Assembly (NCBI RefSeq): GCF_034675845.1
Contig: NZ_JAUCCU010000001.1
Span: 1-64,000, forward strand
Direction of reading: 5' to 3'
Source: Castellaniella sp.
Lineage (GTDB): Bacteria > Pseudomonadota > Gammaproteobacteria > Burkholderiales > Burkholderiaceae_B
DNA length: 64,000 bases
The position numbers and the translations under genes are program-made. This document shows positions 8,250 to 16,337 of this stretch, piece by piece. The notes under the pieces were generated by a model. The model worked only from the letters and a program-made list of their open reading frames with translations, was not told the origin of the DNA and made no database searches. Every line of letters starts with the position of its first letter. Within the stretch, counting starts at the first letter, position 1.

Positions 8250-8335
8250 TCCTTGGGCTCCGCGATTCGTTGACTGCTAGCGCTATAGGCCCGAAGGCAA
8301 TCTTTGCCCAGCACATTGAAAGTTCTGTCAGACAT
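8246..8335 (-). pseudogene. Relic of a thioredoxin-type arsC (internal deletion), 29 codons
   Basis: The minus strand from the ATG at 8335 encodes MSDRTFNVL, the usual opening of low-molecular-weight-phosphatase-type ArsC (which would continue FLCTGNSARS). Here it jumps to GKDCLRAYSASSQRIAEPKE and stops with a TGA overlapping the acr3 ATG. The catalytic CTGNSARS loop and about 120 residues are missing. This suggests the operon once held arsR-arsI-arsC(LMWP)-acr3-arsC(Grx), and that the internal deletion kept the downstream reading connection. The N-terminal match is only nine residues. Confidence 0.55.
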
Positions 8336-8372
8336 GATCGGATAGTGATTTGAAAGGTTGGGTCATTGAGCC

Positions 8373-8870
8373 CTAGCAGCAAGCTGAGCCAGGCTTACAG
8401 CACGCATTTTCTGCCTTGGGCGCCATGTCAAAGGAGTTCGAGACAGGTGTGCAGCACACGCCACCGCTGTCTGTTGCCTGGCGAGACTGGCCATAGGTCG
8501 GTGCGCTCTCCAGCGTCTGGAATGACTCCCAGGCCACGCCTTGAGGATCAACAGACCAGTACTTGTCGGACTTTGCATAGCAGCAGGTCATATTGCTTTG
8601 CTCCTGCAAAGGCAGGCTCGCACTTACCAGACGGTCTTGCATCTCTGCTAGCTCTTCATTGGTTTCCACCTGAATTCCCAGGTGATCGACACCGAGCTTG
8701 TCTGGCGAAGTGCCTCGGGCGGAGATCGCAAAATTCACCCGTGGGTCGTCGAGCGCCCATTTCGCATAGTCTGATTTGACCGTTGTGGGTTCGGCTGCAA
8801 AGAGTGCTGAGTAGTAGCGGATGCTGGCCGACAGGTCGGCTACCGCGACATGGACATGAAAGCGCTTCAT
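8373..8870 (-). CDS. arsI: ArsI/CadI-family vicinal-oxygen-chelate protein with Cys-rich tail
   Basis: This 165-aa VOC-fold protein is related to ArsI, the Fe(II) dioxygenase that splits the C-As bond of trivalent methylarsenicals, and to CadI. Candidate metal ligands are His5 or His7, His63 (GVDHLGIQVE) and Glu115 (GVAWESFQ). The substrate-binding vicinal pair Cys96-Cys97 is present (NMTCCYAKSDKYWS). The last 45 residues add three further Cys pairs (VCCTP, ACCKP, ACC), an unusual metal-binding extension. The gene overlaps the end of arsR by 4 bp. C-As lyase activity is an inference from these residues. Confidence 0.85.
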   Translation of the reverse strand: MKRFHVHVAVADLSASIRYYSALFAAEPTTVKSDYAKWALDDPRVNFAISARGTSPDKLGVDHLGIQVETNEELAEMQDRLVSASLPLQEQSNMTCCYAKSDKYWSVDPQGVAWESFQTLESAPTYGQSRQATDSGGVCCTPVSNSFDMAPKAENACCKPGSACC

Positions 8871-9202
8871 GATTTGGACTCCAATGAGGTGTCACAGCTG
8901 GTGATGGGAGAGCACGGATTGCCGCCACAGCAGTTTTCCGTGAGGTAACCAAGCAAATCGTTCATCGTCTCGTAGCGTGCTGAATAAATAATCGACCGCC
9001 CATCCTGACGACTGGCGAGCAATCCTGCCCGGTGTAGCTCTTTCAAATGAAAGGACAATGATGAGGCGGGTATCTCCATCAACTCGGCGATACGCCCTGC
9101 GGGCAGGCCCTCTGGCCCGGCTTGCACCAAGAGGCGATAGACCGATAAGCGAATCGAGTGAGCTAGGGCGGCAAGCGCTTCAAGAACTGAATTTGTTTCC
9201 AT
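8867..9202 (-). CDS. arsR: Arsenic-responsive repressor ArsR
   Basis: This is a winged-helix ArsR/SmtB repressor (111 aa from the ATG at 9202). The recognition helix region reads IPASSLSFHLKELHRAGLL, followed by the wing SRQDGRSIIYSA. The metal site appears to be the C-terminal ENCCGGNPC (Cys91, Cys92, Cys97), the type found in ArsR proteins with C-terminal cysteines rather than the classical CVC in the DNA-binding helix. An upstream TTG at 9241 is rejected because it lies within the -35 region. It is the first gene of the ars operon and overlaps arsI by 4 bp. Confidence 0.93.
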   Translation of the reverse strand: METNSVLEALAALAHSIRLSVYRLLVQAGPEGLPAGRIAELMEIPASSLSFHLKELHRAGLLASRQDGRSIIYSARYETMNDLLGYLTENCCGGNPCSPITSCDTSLESKS

Positions 9203-9208
9203 ATTTCT

Positions 9209-9237
9209 ACTATAGTCGAACAATTGAGCACTTGCAA
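9209..9237 (-). promoter_or_regulatory. Candidate arsR promoter
   Basis: On the minus strand, TTGCAA (9237-9232) and TATAGT (9214-9209) are separated by 17 bp. The spacer contains TCAATTGTTCGA, a likely part of the ArsR operator. The -10 box ends 6 bp before the arsR ATG, so the transcript may be leaderless or nearly so; no ribosome binding site is visible. Confidence 0.55.
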
Positions 9238-9402
9238 CCAATTTATGGAGCTTTGGTCGGGAGTATCTAGCTCAGAGGCTCAGCAGTAATTTTTCTCGAA
9301 AATATCCCGATATTTCCACTGAGCCGGTCGAGTAGATGCTGTAAGTTGTGCGCCATCCCATGCTGCAAAGGGATGACGCCTCTTTCGCCTATACGAGCCT
9401 AA

Positions 9403-9765
9403 CTATTTAGACGTAGACGAGGACGGTGCTTCAAGTTTATCGGCATATTTCATCATAATCTCGCCCATGGAGCGCATCATCTCGCCATGCATCTGCATCA
9501 TGACTTTTCCGTTGGGCCCTCCTTCTGAGCCCATCATCGGACAACCGCCCATCATTCCCATCATGCCACCACCCATCATGCCGCCCTCGCCCATGCCACC
9601 ACGCATCATATGGCCCATTCTGGGTGTATTGCCGTCCTGCGTCATCCCTGACGCATTGGGCATGGTCACGGTGCTATCACCGCTAGGTGTCGCTGCAAAG
9701 GCTACGTTCCCCATACCCAACAAAAGAACGGTAAAAGATGTAATAAGCAATCTCGTCGTATTCAT
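9403..9765 (-). CDS. Exported methionine-rich protein (probable copper binder)
   Basis: The 120-aa product has a signal peptide (cut near AFA, about residue 24) and a mature part dominated by Met and Gly, including GHMMRGGMGEGGMMGGGMMG, a single Cys in MMGGCPMM, and MMQMHGEMMRSMGEIMMK. Such Met-rich runs bind Cu(I)/Ag(I) in several periplasmic proteins. A good ribosome site (GGAGAT) precedes the ATG. It is followed on the same strand by another small exported protein. The copper role is inferred from composition and from the location. Confidence 0.7.
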   Translation of the reverse strand: MNTTRLLITSFTVLLLGMGNVAFAATPSGDSTVTMPNASGMTQDGNTPRMGHMMRGGMGEGGMMGGGMMGMMGGCPMMGSEGGPNGKVMMQMHGEMMRSMGEIMMKYADKLEAPSSSTSK

Positions 9766-9838
9766 GTATATCTCCTAGATTCAATTAACTCCACGCGCGG
9801 CCCTGCGGATTACGCAGGCGCCAATTCGGAAAAACTCG

Positions 9839-10207
9839 TTAAATAAATATTCTGTGCGTACGCGGAGGCGGAGGCATAACATCTGGAAGAAACTGATCGG
9901 GAAGAAAATTGCTGGGCACAGCATAAGCCATCAAAACAGCTATAGCTGCCAATTGAAGTCTGTCAGGTAGTACAGCCACCATGCATGACAATGACATGCA
10001 AGCCCCGCTGTGAAACCCCGGCAGGGCCGTGGCAATAGGCATTTGCCCATTGTGCAGGTTTTCATGAACATCTCGACCGGCCACTACCTGAGCCTCTGTA
10101 GACATAGTCATCATCGGCATATCAGGGCATACAGTCGCCTGTGCGATGGATCCGAATAGTGATATCCACGCGATCAAAATGCACACAAAAGCTTTGATCC
10201 AGGTCAT
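9839..10207 (-). CDS. Small secreted/membrane protein, function unknown
   Basis: The 122-aa product begins with a signal-like segment (AFVCILIAWISLFGSIAQA). It then has a Met/Cys segment (VCPDMPMMTMS), GACMSLSCMVAV, and a hydrophobic stretch followed by a C-terminal VMPPPPRTHRIF. The Cys and Met spacing recalls small periplasmic proteins of copper loci, but I recognise no named family. It lies between the Met-rich gene and the DUF411 stump, on the same strand, and may be cotranscribed with them. Confidence 0.5.
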   Translation of the reverse strand: MTWIKAFVCILIAWISLFGSIAQATVCPDMPMMTMSTEAQVVAGRDVHENLHNGQMPIATALPGFHSGACMSLSCMVAVLPDRLQLAAIAVLMAYAVPSNFLPDQFLPDVMPPPPRTHRIFI

Positions 10208-10349
10208 TTAACTAGTATAGGTTAACGGCTGACATACTGCTATAGCTAGTCCTTGAGGAGCCTGTGTGTTTATAGCCAGCCAGCTCTGTAAAACATTCAA
10301 GTTAGTGACAAGTGCAGCAATTCGTTCTGATCTCAATTGCTCGTCACTC

Positions 10350-10463
10350 CTAGCCTGTACTGAAGCGGCAATTGGGGTCTTGATAAATGGTGATTGATTT
10401 GCTTGCCGCTTGCGCTAAGGTTGTCGTTGTCATAAATATTGCTGCCAAAATCACCTTTTTCAT
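10350..10463 (-). pseudogene. DUF411 metal-binding protein, N-terminal stump (37 codons)
   Basis: From the ATG at 10463 the minus strand reads a signal peptide (MKKVILAAIFMTTTTLAQAA) and then SKSITIYQDPNC, which matches the start of DUF411 proteins up to the first Cys of their DPNCGCC metal site. The frame then departs (RFSTG) and stops at 10350. The intact paralogue at 29900-30325 shows the expected VTVYQDPNCGCCHGW at the same point. The rest of the gene is missing, another gene in this island cut at one point. The following 140 bp contain nothing that I can identify. Confidence 0.6.
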
Positions 10464-10490
10464 CTGAAATTTTCCTTTATAAAAGCTGTA

Positions 10491-11237
10491 CTACCCAATC
10501 GCCCCAAGCGCCGGAAAGGTCTTCAGTAGCCAAATTGCAAACCGCACCAACTGTCCACTGGCTACCGCAATGCCCATCAGCACCAGAATCGCGCCGGTGA
10601 TTATCTGAAGGTAGCGACCCGCACGGCGCAACGAACCCAGTCGACGCATAAAGGGGGTCATGAAGTACGCGGAAAGAAGGAACGGCACACCTAACCCCAG
10701 TGCGTAAATACCCAAAAGCAGTACGCCCTGTCCAAGACTCTCAGAAGTGGCACCAAGTATGAGGATACCGCCGAGCACCGGACCGATACACGGCGTCCAA
10801 CCGAAACCGAACGCCATACCAAGCACGGTAGCCGACCAGGGTTTTCCGCCGCCTGCACTGGGCTCGAAGCGGTAGTAACGCTGCATCCACATGGGAGCAC
10901 GTATCACGCCCATAATCATCAGGCCGGCGATGACAATAACGCCGCCCGCTGCAATATTCAGTTCATAGCGATACGATAAGAACAAACGCCCGATTGCGGT
11001 GATGCTGGCTCCTAAAATCAGGAATACCATGGAAAAACCTGCAACGAAGCATGCACTAAGACCTAGTGCTCTCCATCGAGCGGAGCGCCCCTCGAAATCA
11101 GAGGTGCTTAACTGAGCGGATCCGCCCGCAATGTAGGAAAGATAGCCTGGCACAAGTGGCAAGACACAGGGCGAGAGAAAGGAAGCAATACCGGCGAAGA
11201 ACGCTGTTAATAGCCCAATGACAGTTAATTCAAGCAT
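10491..11237 (-). CDS. ccdA: CcdA/DsbD-type thiol-disulfide membrane transporter
   Basis: This 248-aa inner-membrane protein carries reductant from cytoplasmic thioredoxin to periplasmic thiol proteins. Six or more hydrophobic segments are present. The two functional cysteines are in FLSPCVLPLVPGYLSYIAG and FGWTPCIGPVLGGI, as expected for CcdA. It is the last gene of a long minus-strand set with tlpA and ccmI-A, where it would keep apocytochrome c and the CcmG/CcmH thiols reduced. It stands in for a full-length DsbD. Confidence 0.92.
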   Translation of the reverse strand: MLELTVIGLLTAFFAGIASFLSPCVLPLVPGYLSYIAGGSAQLSTSDFEGRSARWRALGLSACFVAGFSMVFLILGASITAIGRLFLSYRYELNIAAGGVIVIAGLMIMGVIRAPMWMQRYYRFEPSAGGGKPWSATVLGMAFGFGWTPCIGPVLGGILILGATSESLGQGVLLLGIYALGLGVPFLLSAYFMTPFMRRLGSLRRAGRYLQIITGAILVLMGIAVASGQLVRFAIWLLKTFPALGAIG

Positions 11238-11280
11238 AGCGTAGCCTCTGTGAAATAATCGATTCCAATGTCATTGCTTG

Positions 11281-11898
11281 TCACCTCTCATCCAGAGTAG
11301 GAGTGTGCAGCAGTGCACCATCAATCAAGGCTTCAACTTGCGGGCTATCCCAGGCCGCAGGCCCCATCGCCCGGCCGATTTCGCGACCTTCTTGATCTAT
11401 CAATAGCGTTGTTGGCACACCCGGCGCACGCAGCGTGTCTGAAACCCTTGTTGTCGGGTCAACGTAATGCTTTAACGTGCGAATGCCAAAATCCTGATAG
11501 AACGGCTTGATCAAATCGGGATCTCGATCGATCGACAGCGCAACGACTTCAAAATCGGGGCCACCACGCTTGGCATTTAGCCGATCCAGCGATGGCATCT
11601 CCTCCCGGCACGGAGGACACCAGGTCGCCCATACATTGAGCAATATGACACGACCTTGAAAATCGGCCAAGGTCACGGTCTTACCCGTCGTATCCTGAAA
11701 GGCGATCAAAGGCAGTTTGCGTGGAGTATGCCAGCGCATGAAGCGCTGTCCACCTATGTCCACCGAAACATTAAGGACACCACTAAGGAGGCTTTTCGAG
11801 GCATTATTACGTTGATAAAAAAATAAAACCATCGCGATGGCGATCACGCAAATTAACACCATCGCCGCCCATGCAATTATCTTAAAAGAGTTCTTCAT
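11281..11898 (-). CDS. tlpA: TlpA-like membrane-anchored thioredoxin
   Basis: The 205-aa protein has one N-terminal transmembrane anchor (about residues 6-28) and a periplasmic thioredoxin-fold domain with the active site NVWATWCPPCREEMPSL (CPPC). It contains the later GVPTTLLIDQEGREIGR with the cis-Pro. It probably receives electrons from the neighbouring CcdA and reduces periplasmic disulfides during cytochrome c assembly. Its position between ccdA and ccmI supports this. Confidence 0.9.
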   Translation of the reverse strand: MKNSFKIIAWAAMVLICVIAIAMVLFFYQRNNASKSLLSGVLNVSVDIGGQRFMRWHTPRKLPLIAFQDTTGKTVTLADFQGRVILLNVWATWCPPCREEMPSLDRLNAKRGGPDFEVVALSIDRDPDLIKPFYQDFGIRTLKHYVDPTTRVSDTLRAPGVPTTLLIDQEGREIGRAMGPAAWDSPQVEALIDGALLHTPTLDER

Positions 11899-11917
11899 GA
11901 CTAATATTTAGCATCCA

Positions 11918-12775
11918 TCAGTTCTCGGCAGTCACTGTTTCGGTCTGCTCTTGGCGGGTCCGCTCTATGGTGTTTGCAACAGCCCGCGCGGCGTCAGAAT
12001 CAGGCGGAAGCTGCCCGAGCAATTGTCGCCAGTAATCGATAGCTGCCGGATAGTCTTGGCGCCCAAGCGCCGCAGCTCCAGCCAAAGTCAGGGCAAATGG
12101 CTCGTTAGGATTGAGTGCTAGTGCGCGCTCCAACAATTGCGTTGGTTCCCCTTTGAATCCTGCAGGGCTGATTCTGGCGAGTGTTTCAGCATATTCAGAC
12201 AAGGCCAAAGGATCTGTCTGGATGACGCTAGCCGCATTACTAAAGGCCTCCGCTGCGTCGGCATACCGCTCAAAATAGCGATAAGAACGTGCCAGCATGA
12301 GCCAGCCATGCGCGTCGTCGGGATTGCTTGCCAAGCGTGCTGCCAGCGAGTCCACCATGGCCTGTACATCGGCTTGTGTCACGGCAGAAGCGCTTTGCGC
12401 AGATGGCGGCGTAATCGCTGCTGGATTGCCCAAGGACAGATAGCTAAGGGTTGCCGCCACAGGCAGGACAATAGCCAGTGCTATGGCTGCTTGCTTGCTG
12501 CTCCGACGTCGTAGCTTGGTATCATGGGCTGGCGTTGCCTCTTCGAGGACGCGTCGTTGCAGCTCTTGCTGGGCTACAGCATGATCCTCTAAAGACAATA
12601 TACCGTTGTCTCTATCCTGTTCCAGCTCAATCAATTGGTCGCGCAGTACTGCCGCATTGACGACGTGATGCTCGACGCTACTGTCCAACCTGGGTCCACG
12701 CCACAGCACTGACGCCAGCCATAAGGTGACACCGGCAAGTAGTAATGCTGCAATCAAGGTAAAAATTAGATTCAT
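11918..12775 (-). CDS. ccmI: Cytochrome c maturation protein CcmI (CycH)
   Basis: CcmI (285 aa) presents apocytochrome c to the haem ligation complex. Two N-terminal hydrophobic segments (about residues 4-24 and 92-112) flank a short loop with VLRDQLIELEQDRDNGILS, typical of the family. A TPR-like C-terminal domain (DDAHGWLMLARSYRYFERYADAA, and later repeats) would bind the apocytochrome. It overlaps ccmH by 4 bp. The domain order and length are normal for this family. Confidence 0.92.
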   Translation of the reverse strand: MNLIFTLIAALLLAGVTLWLASVLWRGPRLDSSVEHHVVNAAVLRDQLIELEQDRDNGILSLEDHAVAQQELQRRVLEEATPAHDTKLRRRSSKQAAIALAIVLPVAATLSYLSLGNPAAITPPSAQSASAVTQADVQAMVDSLAARLASNPDDAHGWLMLARSYRYFERYADAAEAFSNAASVIQTDPLALSEYAETLARISPAGFKGEPTQLLERALALNPNEPFALTLAGAAALGRQDYPAAIDYWRQLLGQLPPDSDAARAVANTIERTRQEQTETVTAEN

Positions 12776-13227
12776 GGTGATGTTCCTGTTTCTGTGGTTT
12801 GGGCTAGCAGCGCCTGCGCTCTTTTGCGCTCGTCGTCACTTAACACTGTGTCAGCCACGTCGCTTTTGCGGCGACGCAATGTGAGCGCCAGAACAAGGAA
12901 GCCAAAACCCAACAACAACATGGGGCCAAACCATAGCAATAGCGTGGTGGGCTTTAATGGCGTGCGATACAGCACGAAGTCGCCATAGCGATCCACCATA
13001 TAGGCTCTGATCTCAGTATCGCTTCGGCCTGCCTGAATCTGCTCGCGTATCTGCTGACGCAAATCCACGGCTAGGTCGGCGCGCGAAGCCGCGATTGATT
13101 CGTTCTGGCACACCAGACAGCGCAGCTCGCCAGCAATATCCAACATGCGCCTTTCCGTCGCGCTGTTATCCGCCCACGATGGCAAGGCGATGACCGCACA
13201 CAATAATGTCAGCCACCAACGTTTCAT
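12772..13227 (-). CDS. ccmH: Cytochrome c maturation protein CcmH
   Basis: CcmH (151 aa) is an inner-membrane protein with a periplasmic domain that reduces the haem-binding cysteines of apocytochrome c. It has a signal peptide, the LRCLVCQNESIAASRADLA motif (LRCxxC) and a C-terminal transmembrane helix (LLLWFGPMLLLGFGFLVLAL). It overlaps both ccmI and ccmG by 4 bp, so translation along the operon is coupled. Confidence 0.95.
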   Translation of the reverse strand: MKRWWLTLLCAVIALPSWADNSATERRMLDIAGELRCLVCQNESIAASRADLAVDLRQQIREQIQAGRSDTEIRAYMVDRYGDFVLYRTPLKPTTLLLWFGPMLLLGFGFLVLALTLRRRKSDVADTVLSDDERKRAQALLAQTTETGTSP

Positions 13228-13748
13228 TGCTCAAGCTCCCGTATCAGCGGTAGTATCGTGTCGCGTACCGCACTATCGGTTACTGCACCGATGTGCTTGT
13301 AACGAATGAGCCCATCCTTATCGATAACAAAGGTCTCGGGCACGCCGTAAACGCCATAGTCGATACCCACGCGCCCTTGCGTGTCGGACACGGATAACAC
13401 ATATCCGTTGCCATGACGTTCCAGCCAGGCAATAGCTTCTCCACGTATATCCTTGTAGTTCAGGCCGACTATAGGCACTCCGTGTGTTTTAGCTAAAGCC
13501 GTAATCACGGGGTGCTCTTCAAGGCAGGCGTAGCACCAGGAGGCCCACACATTGAGCAACCACACTTTGCCTTTCATCGCTTCCGGTGAAAACGTCTCCT
13601 CTGGGGACGCCAGCTGGGGCAACGTGAAATTAGGTGCAGACTTGTTAATTAAAGGTGAAGGGACCTCGCTGGGCTTAAGGGTCAAACCGAAACCCAGGAA
13701 GCCAACCAGTACGACAAAACCGACCAACGGCCATATAAAGCGACTCAT
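13224..13748 (-). CDS. ccmG: Cytochrome c maturation thioredoxin CcmG (DsbE)
   Basis: This is a membrane-anchored periplasmic thioredoxin (174 aa). An N-terminal anchor (about residues 5-25) is followed by a DsbE-like domain with the active site NVWASWCYACLEEHP and the conserved GVYGVPETFVIDKDG. The active site reads CYAC instead of the common CPTC, a mild variation that keeps both cysteines. It should keep CcmH or apocytochrome c thiols reduced. Four-bp overlaps join it to ccmF and ccmH. Confidence 0.95.
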   Translation of the reverse strand: MSRFIWPLVGFVVLVGFLGFGLTLKPSEVPSPLINKSAPNFTLPQLASPEETFSPEAMKGKVWLLNVWASWCYACLEEHPVITALAKTHGVPIVGLNYKDIRGEAIAWLERHGNGYVLSVSDTQGRVGIDYGVYGVPETFVIDKDGLIRYKHIGAVTDSAVRDTILPLIRELEQ

Positions 13749-15706
13749 GCTGTGGCTCCTCCTGCCACCAAGGCGGCCTTTCGTTCTCGACGCTTAAGTC
13801 GATAACGACGATCACTGATAGCTAACAGCCCACCCAGCGCCATTAAAATACAACCAATCCAGATCCAATCAACGAATGGTTTGTAGTAAACACGCACGCT
13901 CCAGGCACCGTCGGCGAGTGGCTCACCCAGCGCGATATACAAGTGACGCAGCCCATTGGCATCAATGGCCGCTTCGGTCATGGGCATTTCCGAGGAGATG
14001 TAGCTGCGTTTTTCGGGATGAAGCAGACGCAAAGTCCGACCATCGCGTGACAGCTCGATGTCACCGACTTCTGCGACATAATTAGGCCCCTGGGCCTTAT
14101 TGACGCCTAGAAACTTCAACTCATAGCCTCCTGTACTTACCGTGCTACCAGGCGTCATACGCACATCTTGTTCGGTCTCATAGCCCATGACGAGCGTCAC
14201 TCCCGCTACGAACACAGCAATACCTAAATGAGCCAGATGCATGCCTAGCCAACTACGCGGTTGGGCACGCAGCCCAGTGCGCGTTGCCCGCATACGGTCA
14301 ACGATGCCCTTAACCACCGCAGTGGCAATCCACGTGGCCAGTGCCAGACCTAACGCCACCAGCGCCGACCAGCGCCCTAACATGAACGGTGCGCCAACAC
14401 CGATCACAAGCGCCACCGCAGCTGGGACATGCAGGTGTTTTATCAGAGCGCTTATCTTGGCCGACTTCCAGTTAGCCACCGGGCCTACCGCCATGAGAAG
14501 CAGGGCGGGCACCATTAGCGGTATGAAAACGGCATTAAAGTATGGCGGCCCCACGGAAAGCTTGCCTAACCCGAGTGCATCAATGAAAAGCGGATACAAG
14601 GTTCCGAGAATGACAGCCCCTGCTGCTACGGCCAACAATACGTTGTTCACCAGCAAGAGAGATTCACGCGATATCAGTTCAAACCGCCCGCCCATGCCCA
14701 CCTTGGGCGCACGCAGCGCAAATAAAACCAAGGACGAGCCCACCACCACGGCAAATAGCATCAAAATGAACACGCCACGGCGCGGGTCGGTGGCAAAGGC
14801 GTGTACCGATGTCAGCACGCCGGAGCGCACCAGAAAGGCTCCAAGTAAGGACAGTGAGAATGTGCTGATAGCAAGCAGTACCGTCCAGTTCTTGAAGCTG
14901 GCGCGTTTTTCGGTGACTGCTAGGGAATGAATCAAAGCTGTACCGACCAGCCATGGAATAAAAGAAGAGTTCTCTACCGGATCCCAGAACCACCAACCGC
15001 CCCAACCCAACTCGTAATAGGCCCACCAACTTCCCAGGGCAATACCCAAGGTCAGGAACAACCACGCTGCCGTTGCCCAGGGCCTAGACCAACGGGCCCA
15101 GGTCGAGTCGAGCTGCCCGGCCAGCAACGCGGCGATGGCAAATGCAAAGGCTACTGAAAATCCGACATACCCCATGTACAACAAGGGTGGATGGAATATC
15201 AACCCTATGTCTTGCAGCAGAGGATTCAAATCCATCCCCTCTATGGGCGCAGGAACCAGGCGCTCGAACGGGTTGGAGGTGAGCAGCACAAAGAGCAGGA
15301 ATCCAGCAGTGACCAGGCCCAACACCCCCAATACGCGTGCCACCATGACATCAGGCAGTTGCTTTGAGAACACACTTACTGCATACGCCCAGCCTGTTTG
15401 CATCAGTAGCCACAGTAAGAGCGATCCTTCGTGACCACCCCAAACGGCGGCGATACGGTAAAGCAAGGGCAGTTGCGAGTTGGAGTTCTGGGCGACGTAA
15501 GTCACCGAAAAATCCTTAACAATGAAGGACCAACCAAGCGTCGCGAAGCTAAAAATAATTAAAAGAAACTGCGCGCGCGCGGCGGGTCGAGCAAAGGCGA
15601 TCCAGACAGCATTGCCACGCGCCGCGCCGGCGAGGGCTAAACAGCCCTGCGCAAGCGCTACGAATAGTGTCAGGATGAGTGAAAAATGACCGAGTTCAGC
15701 AATCAT
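13745..15706 (-). CDS. ccmF: Cytochrome c haem lyase subunit CcmF
   Basis: CcmF (653 aa) is the large integral-membrane subunit that transfers haem from CcmE to apocytochrome c. About fifteen hydrophobic segments are present. The haem-handling WWD domain reads ELGWGGWWFWDPVENSSF, and conserved histidines follow nearby (for example GTALIHSL). The length is normal for the family. It overlaps ccmG by 4 bp and follows ccmE after 5 bp. Confidence 0.96.
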   Translation of the reverse strand: MIAELGHFSLILTLFVALAQGCLALAGAARGNAVWIAFARPAARAQFLLIIFSFATLGWSFIVKDFSVTYVAQNSNSQLPLLYRIAAVWGGHEGSLLLWLLMQTGWAYAVSVFSKQLPDVMVARVLGVLGLVTAGFLLFVLLTSNPFERLVPAPIEGMDLNPLLQDIGLIFHPPLLYMGYVGFSVAFAFAIAALLAGQLDSTWARWSRPWATAAWLFLTLGIALGSWWAYYELGWGGWWFWDPVENSSFIPWLVGTALIHSLAVTEKRASFKNWTVLLAISTFSLSLLGAFLVRSGVLTSVHAFATDPRRGVFILMLFAVVVGSSLVLFALRAPKVGMGGRFELISRESLLLVNNVLLAVAAGAVILGTLYPLFIDALGLGKLSVGPPYFNAVFIPLMVPALLLMAVGPVANWKSAKISALIKHLHVPAAVALVIGVGAPFMLGRWSALVALGLALATWIATAVVKGIVDRMRATRTGLRAQPRSWLGMHLAHLGIAVFVAGVTLVMGYETEQDVRMTPGSTVSTGGYELKFLGVNKAQGPNYVAEVGDIELSRDGRTLRLLHPEKRSYISSEMPMTEAAIDANGLRHLYIALGEPLADGAWSVRVYYKPFVDWIWIGCILMALGGLLAISDRRYRLKRRERKAALVAGGATA

Positions 15707-15711
15707 GAGCG

Positions 15712-16158
15712 TTATGGCCTCACAGTAATCATGTTCTTGGCGGCCTCATCCAGCGCATGCTGCGCTTCAGGGGGCATATAGTTCTCATCGTGTTTGGCAA
15801 GCACCTCTTCCGCCCGGAACAACCCATCGGCCCCGAGCTTGCCTTGAGCCACCACCCCTTTGCCTTCACTAAACAGGTCGGGCAATATTCCCGTATAACT
15901 GACCGGTATCATTTTGGCGGTATCGGTGACAACGAACTTCACCGTTAGCCCATCACTTTGGCGCTGCACACTGCCGGTTTGCACCATGCCGCCGACGCGA
16001 AACGTCCGCTCCTGGGGGGCTTCACCAGCACTCACCTGCGTAGGCGTGAAGAAAAATACGAGGTTGCTCTGAAAAGCATTGAGAACTAACGCTGTGGCGA
16101 TGCCGAAAGCCGCCACGCCACCAGCAATGAGGGCGATACGTTTATGGCGATTTTTCAT
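15712..16158 (-). CDS. ccmE: Periplasmic haem chaperone CcmE
   Basis: CcmE (148 aa) carries haem covalently bound to a histidine in the periplasm. I chose the ATG at 16158: it overlaps the ccmD stop (ATGA), has GGAGGA upstream and gives the normal N-terminal anchor (KRIALIAGGVAAFGIATALV). The conserved haem-attachment segment is EEVLAKHDENYMPPEA, with His at the expected place followed by the tyrosine. The OB-fold part is complete. Confidence 0.95.
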   Translation of the reverse strand: MKNRHKRIALIAGGVAAFGIATALVLNAFQSNLVFFFTPTQVSAGEAPQERTFRVGGMVQTGSVQRQSDGLTVKFVVTDTAKMIPVSYTGILPDLFSEGKGVVAQGKLGADGLFRAEEVLAKHDENYMPPEAQHALDEAAKNMITVRP

Positions 16159-16337
16159 CGAGATTCCTCCTTTCTCAGGATTAACTGGCGCTTTACTTGC
16201 GATAAAGCCGCTAGTCGGCGCTGACGCAACAGGAGCCATTCGGCGCACAGAACGACAATGGCGACTCCGAATGAACCCCATACGTACTGTCCATAACCGC
16301 CCATGGCAAAAAATTCAGCAGGATTCGTCCAATTCAT
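16155..16337 (-). CDS. ccmD: Cytochrome c maturation protein CcmD
   Basis: CcmD is a 60-aa single-span membrane protein that helps release holo-CcmE from the CcmABC complex. The sequence (EFFAMGGYGQYVWGSFGVAI and a basic cytoplasmic tail RQRRLAALSQVKRQLILRK) fits the family well. The start at 16337 overlaps the ccmC stop and its own stop overlaps the ccmE start, each by 4 bp. Confidence 0.93.
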   Translation of the reverse strand: MNWTNPAEFFAMGGYGQYVWGSFGVAIVVLCAEWLLLRQRRLAALSQVKRQLILRKEESR

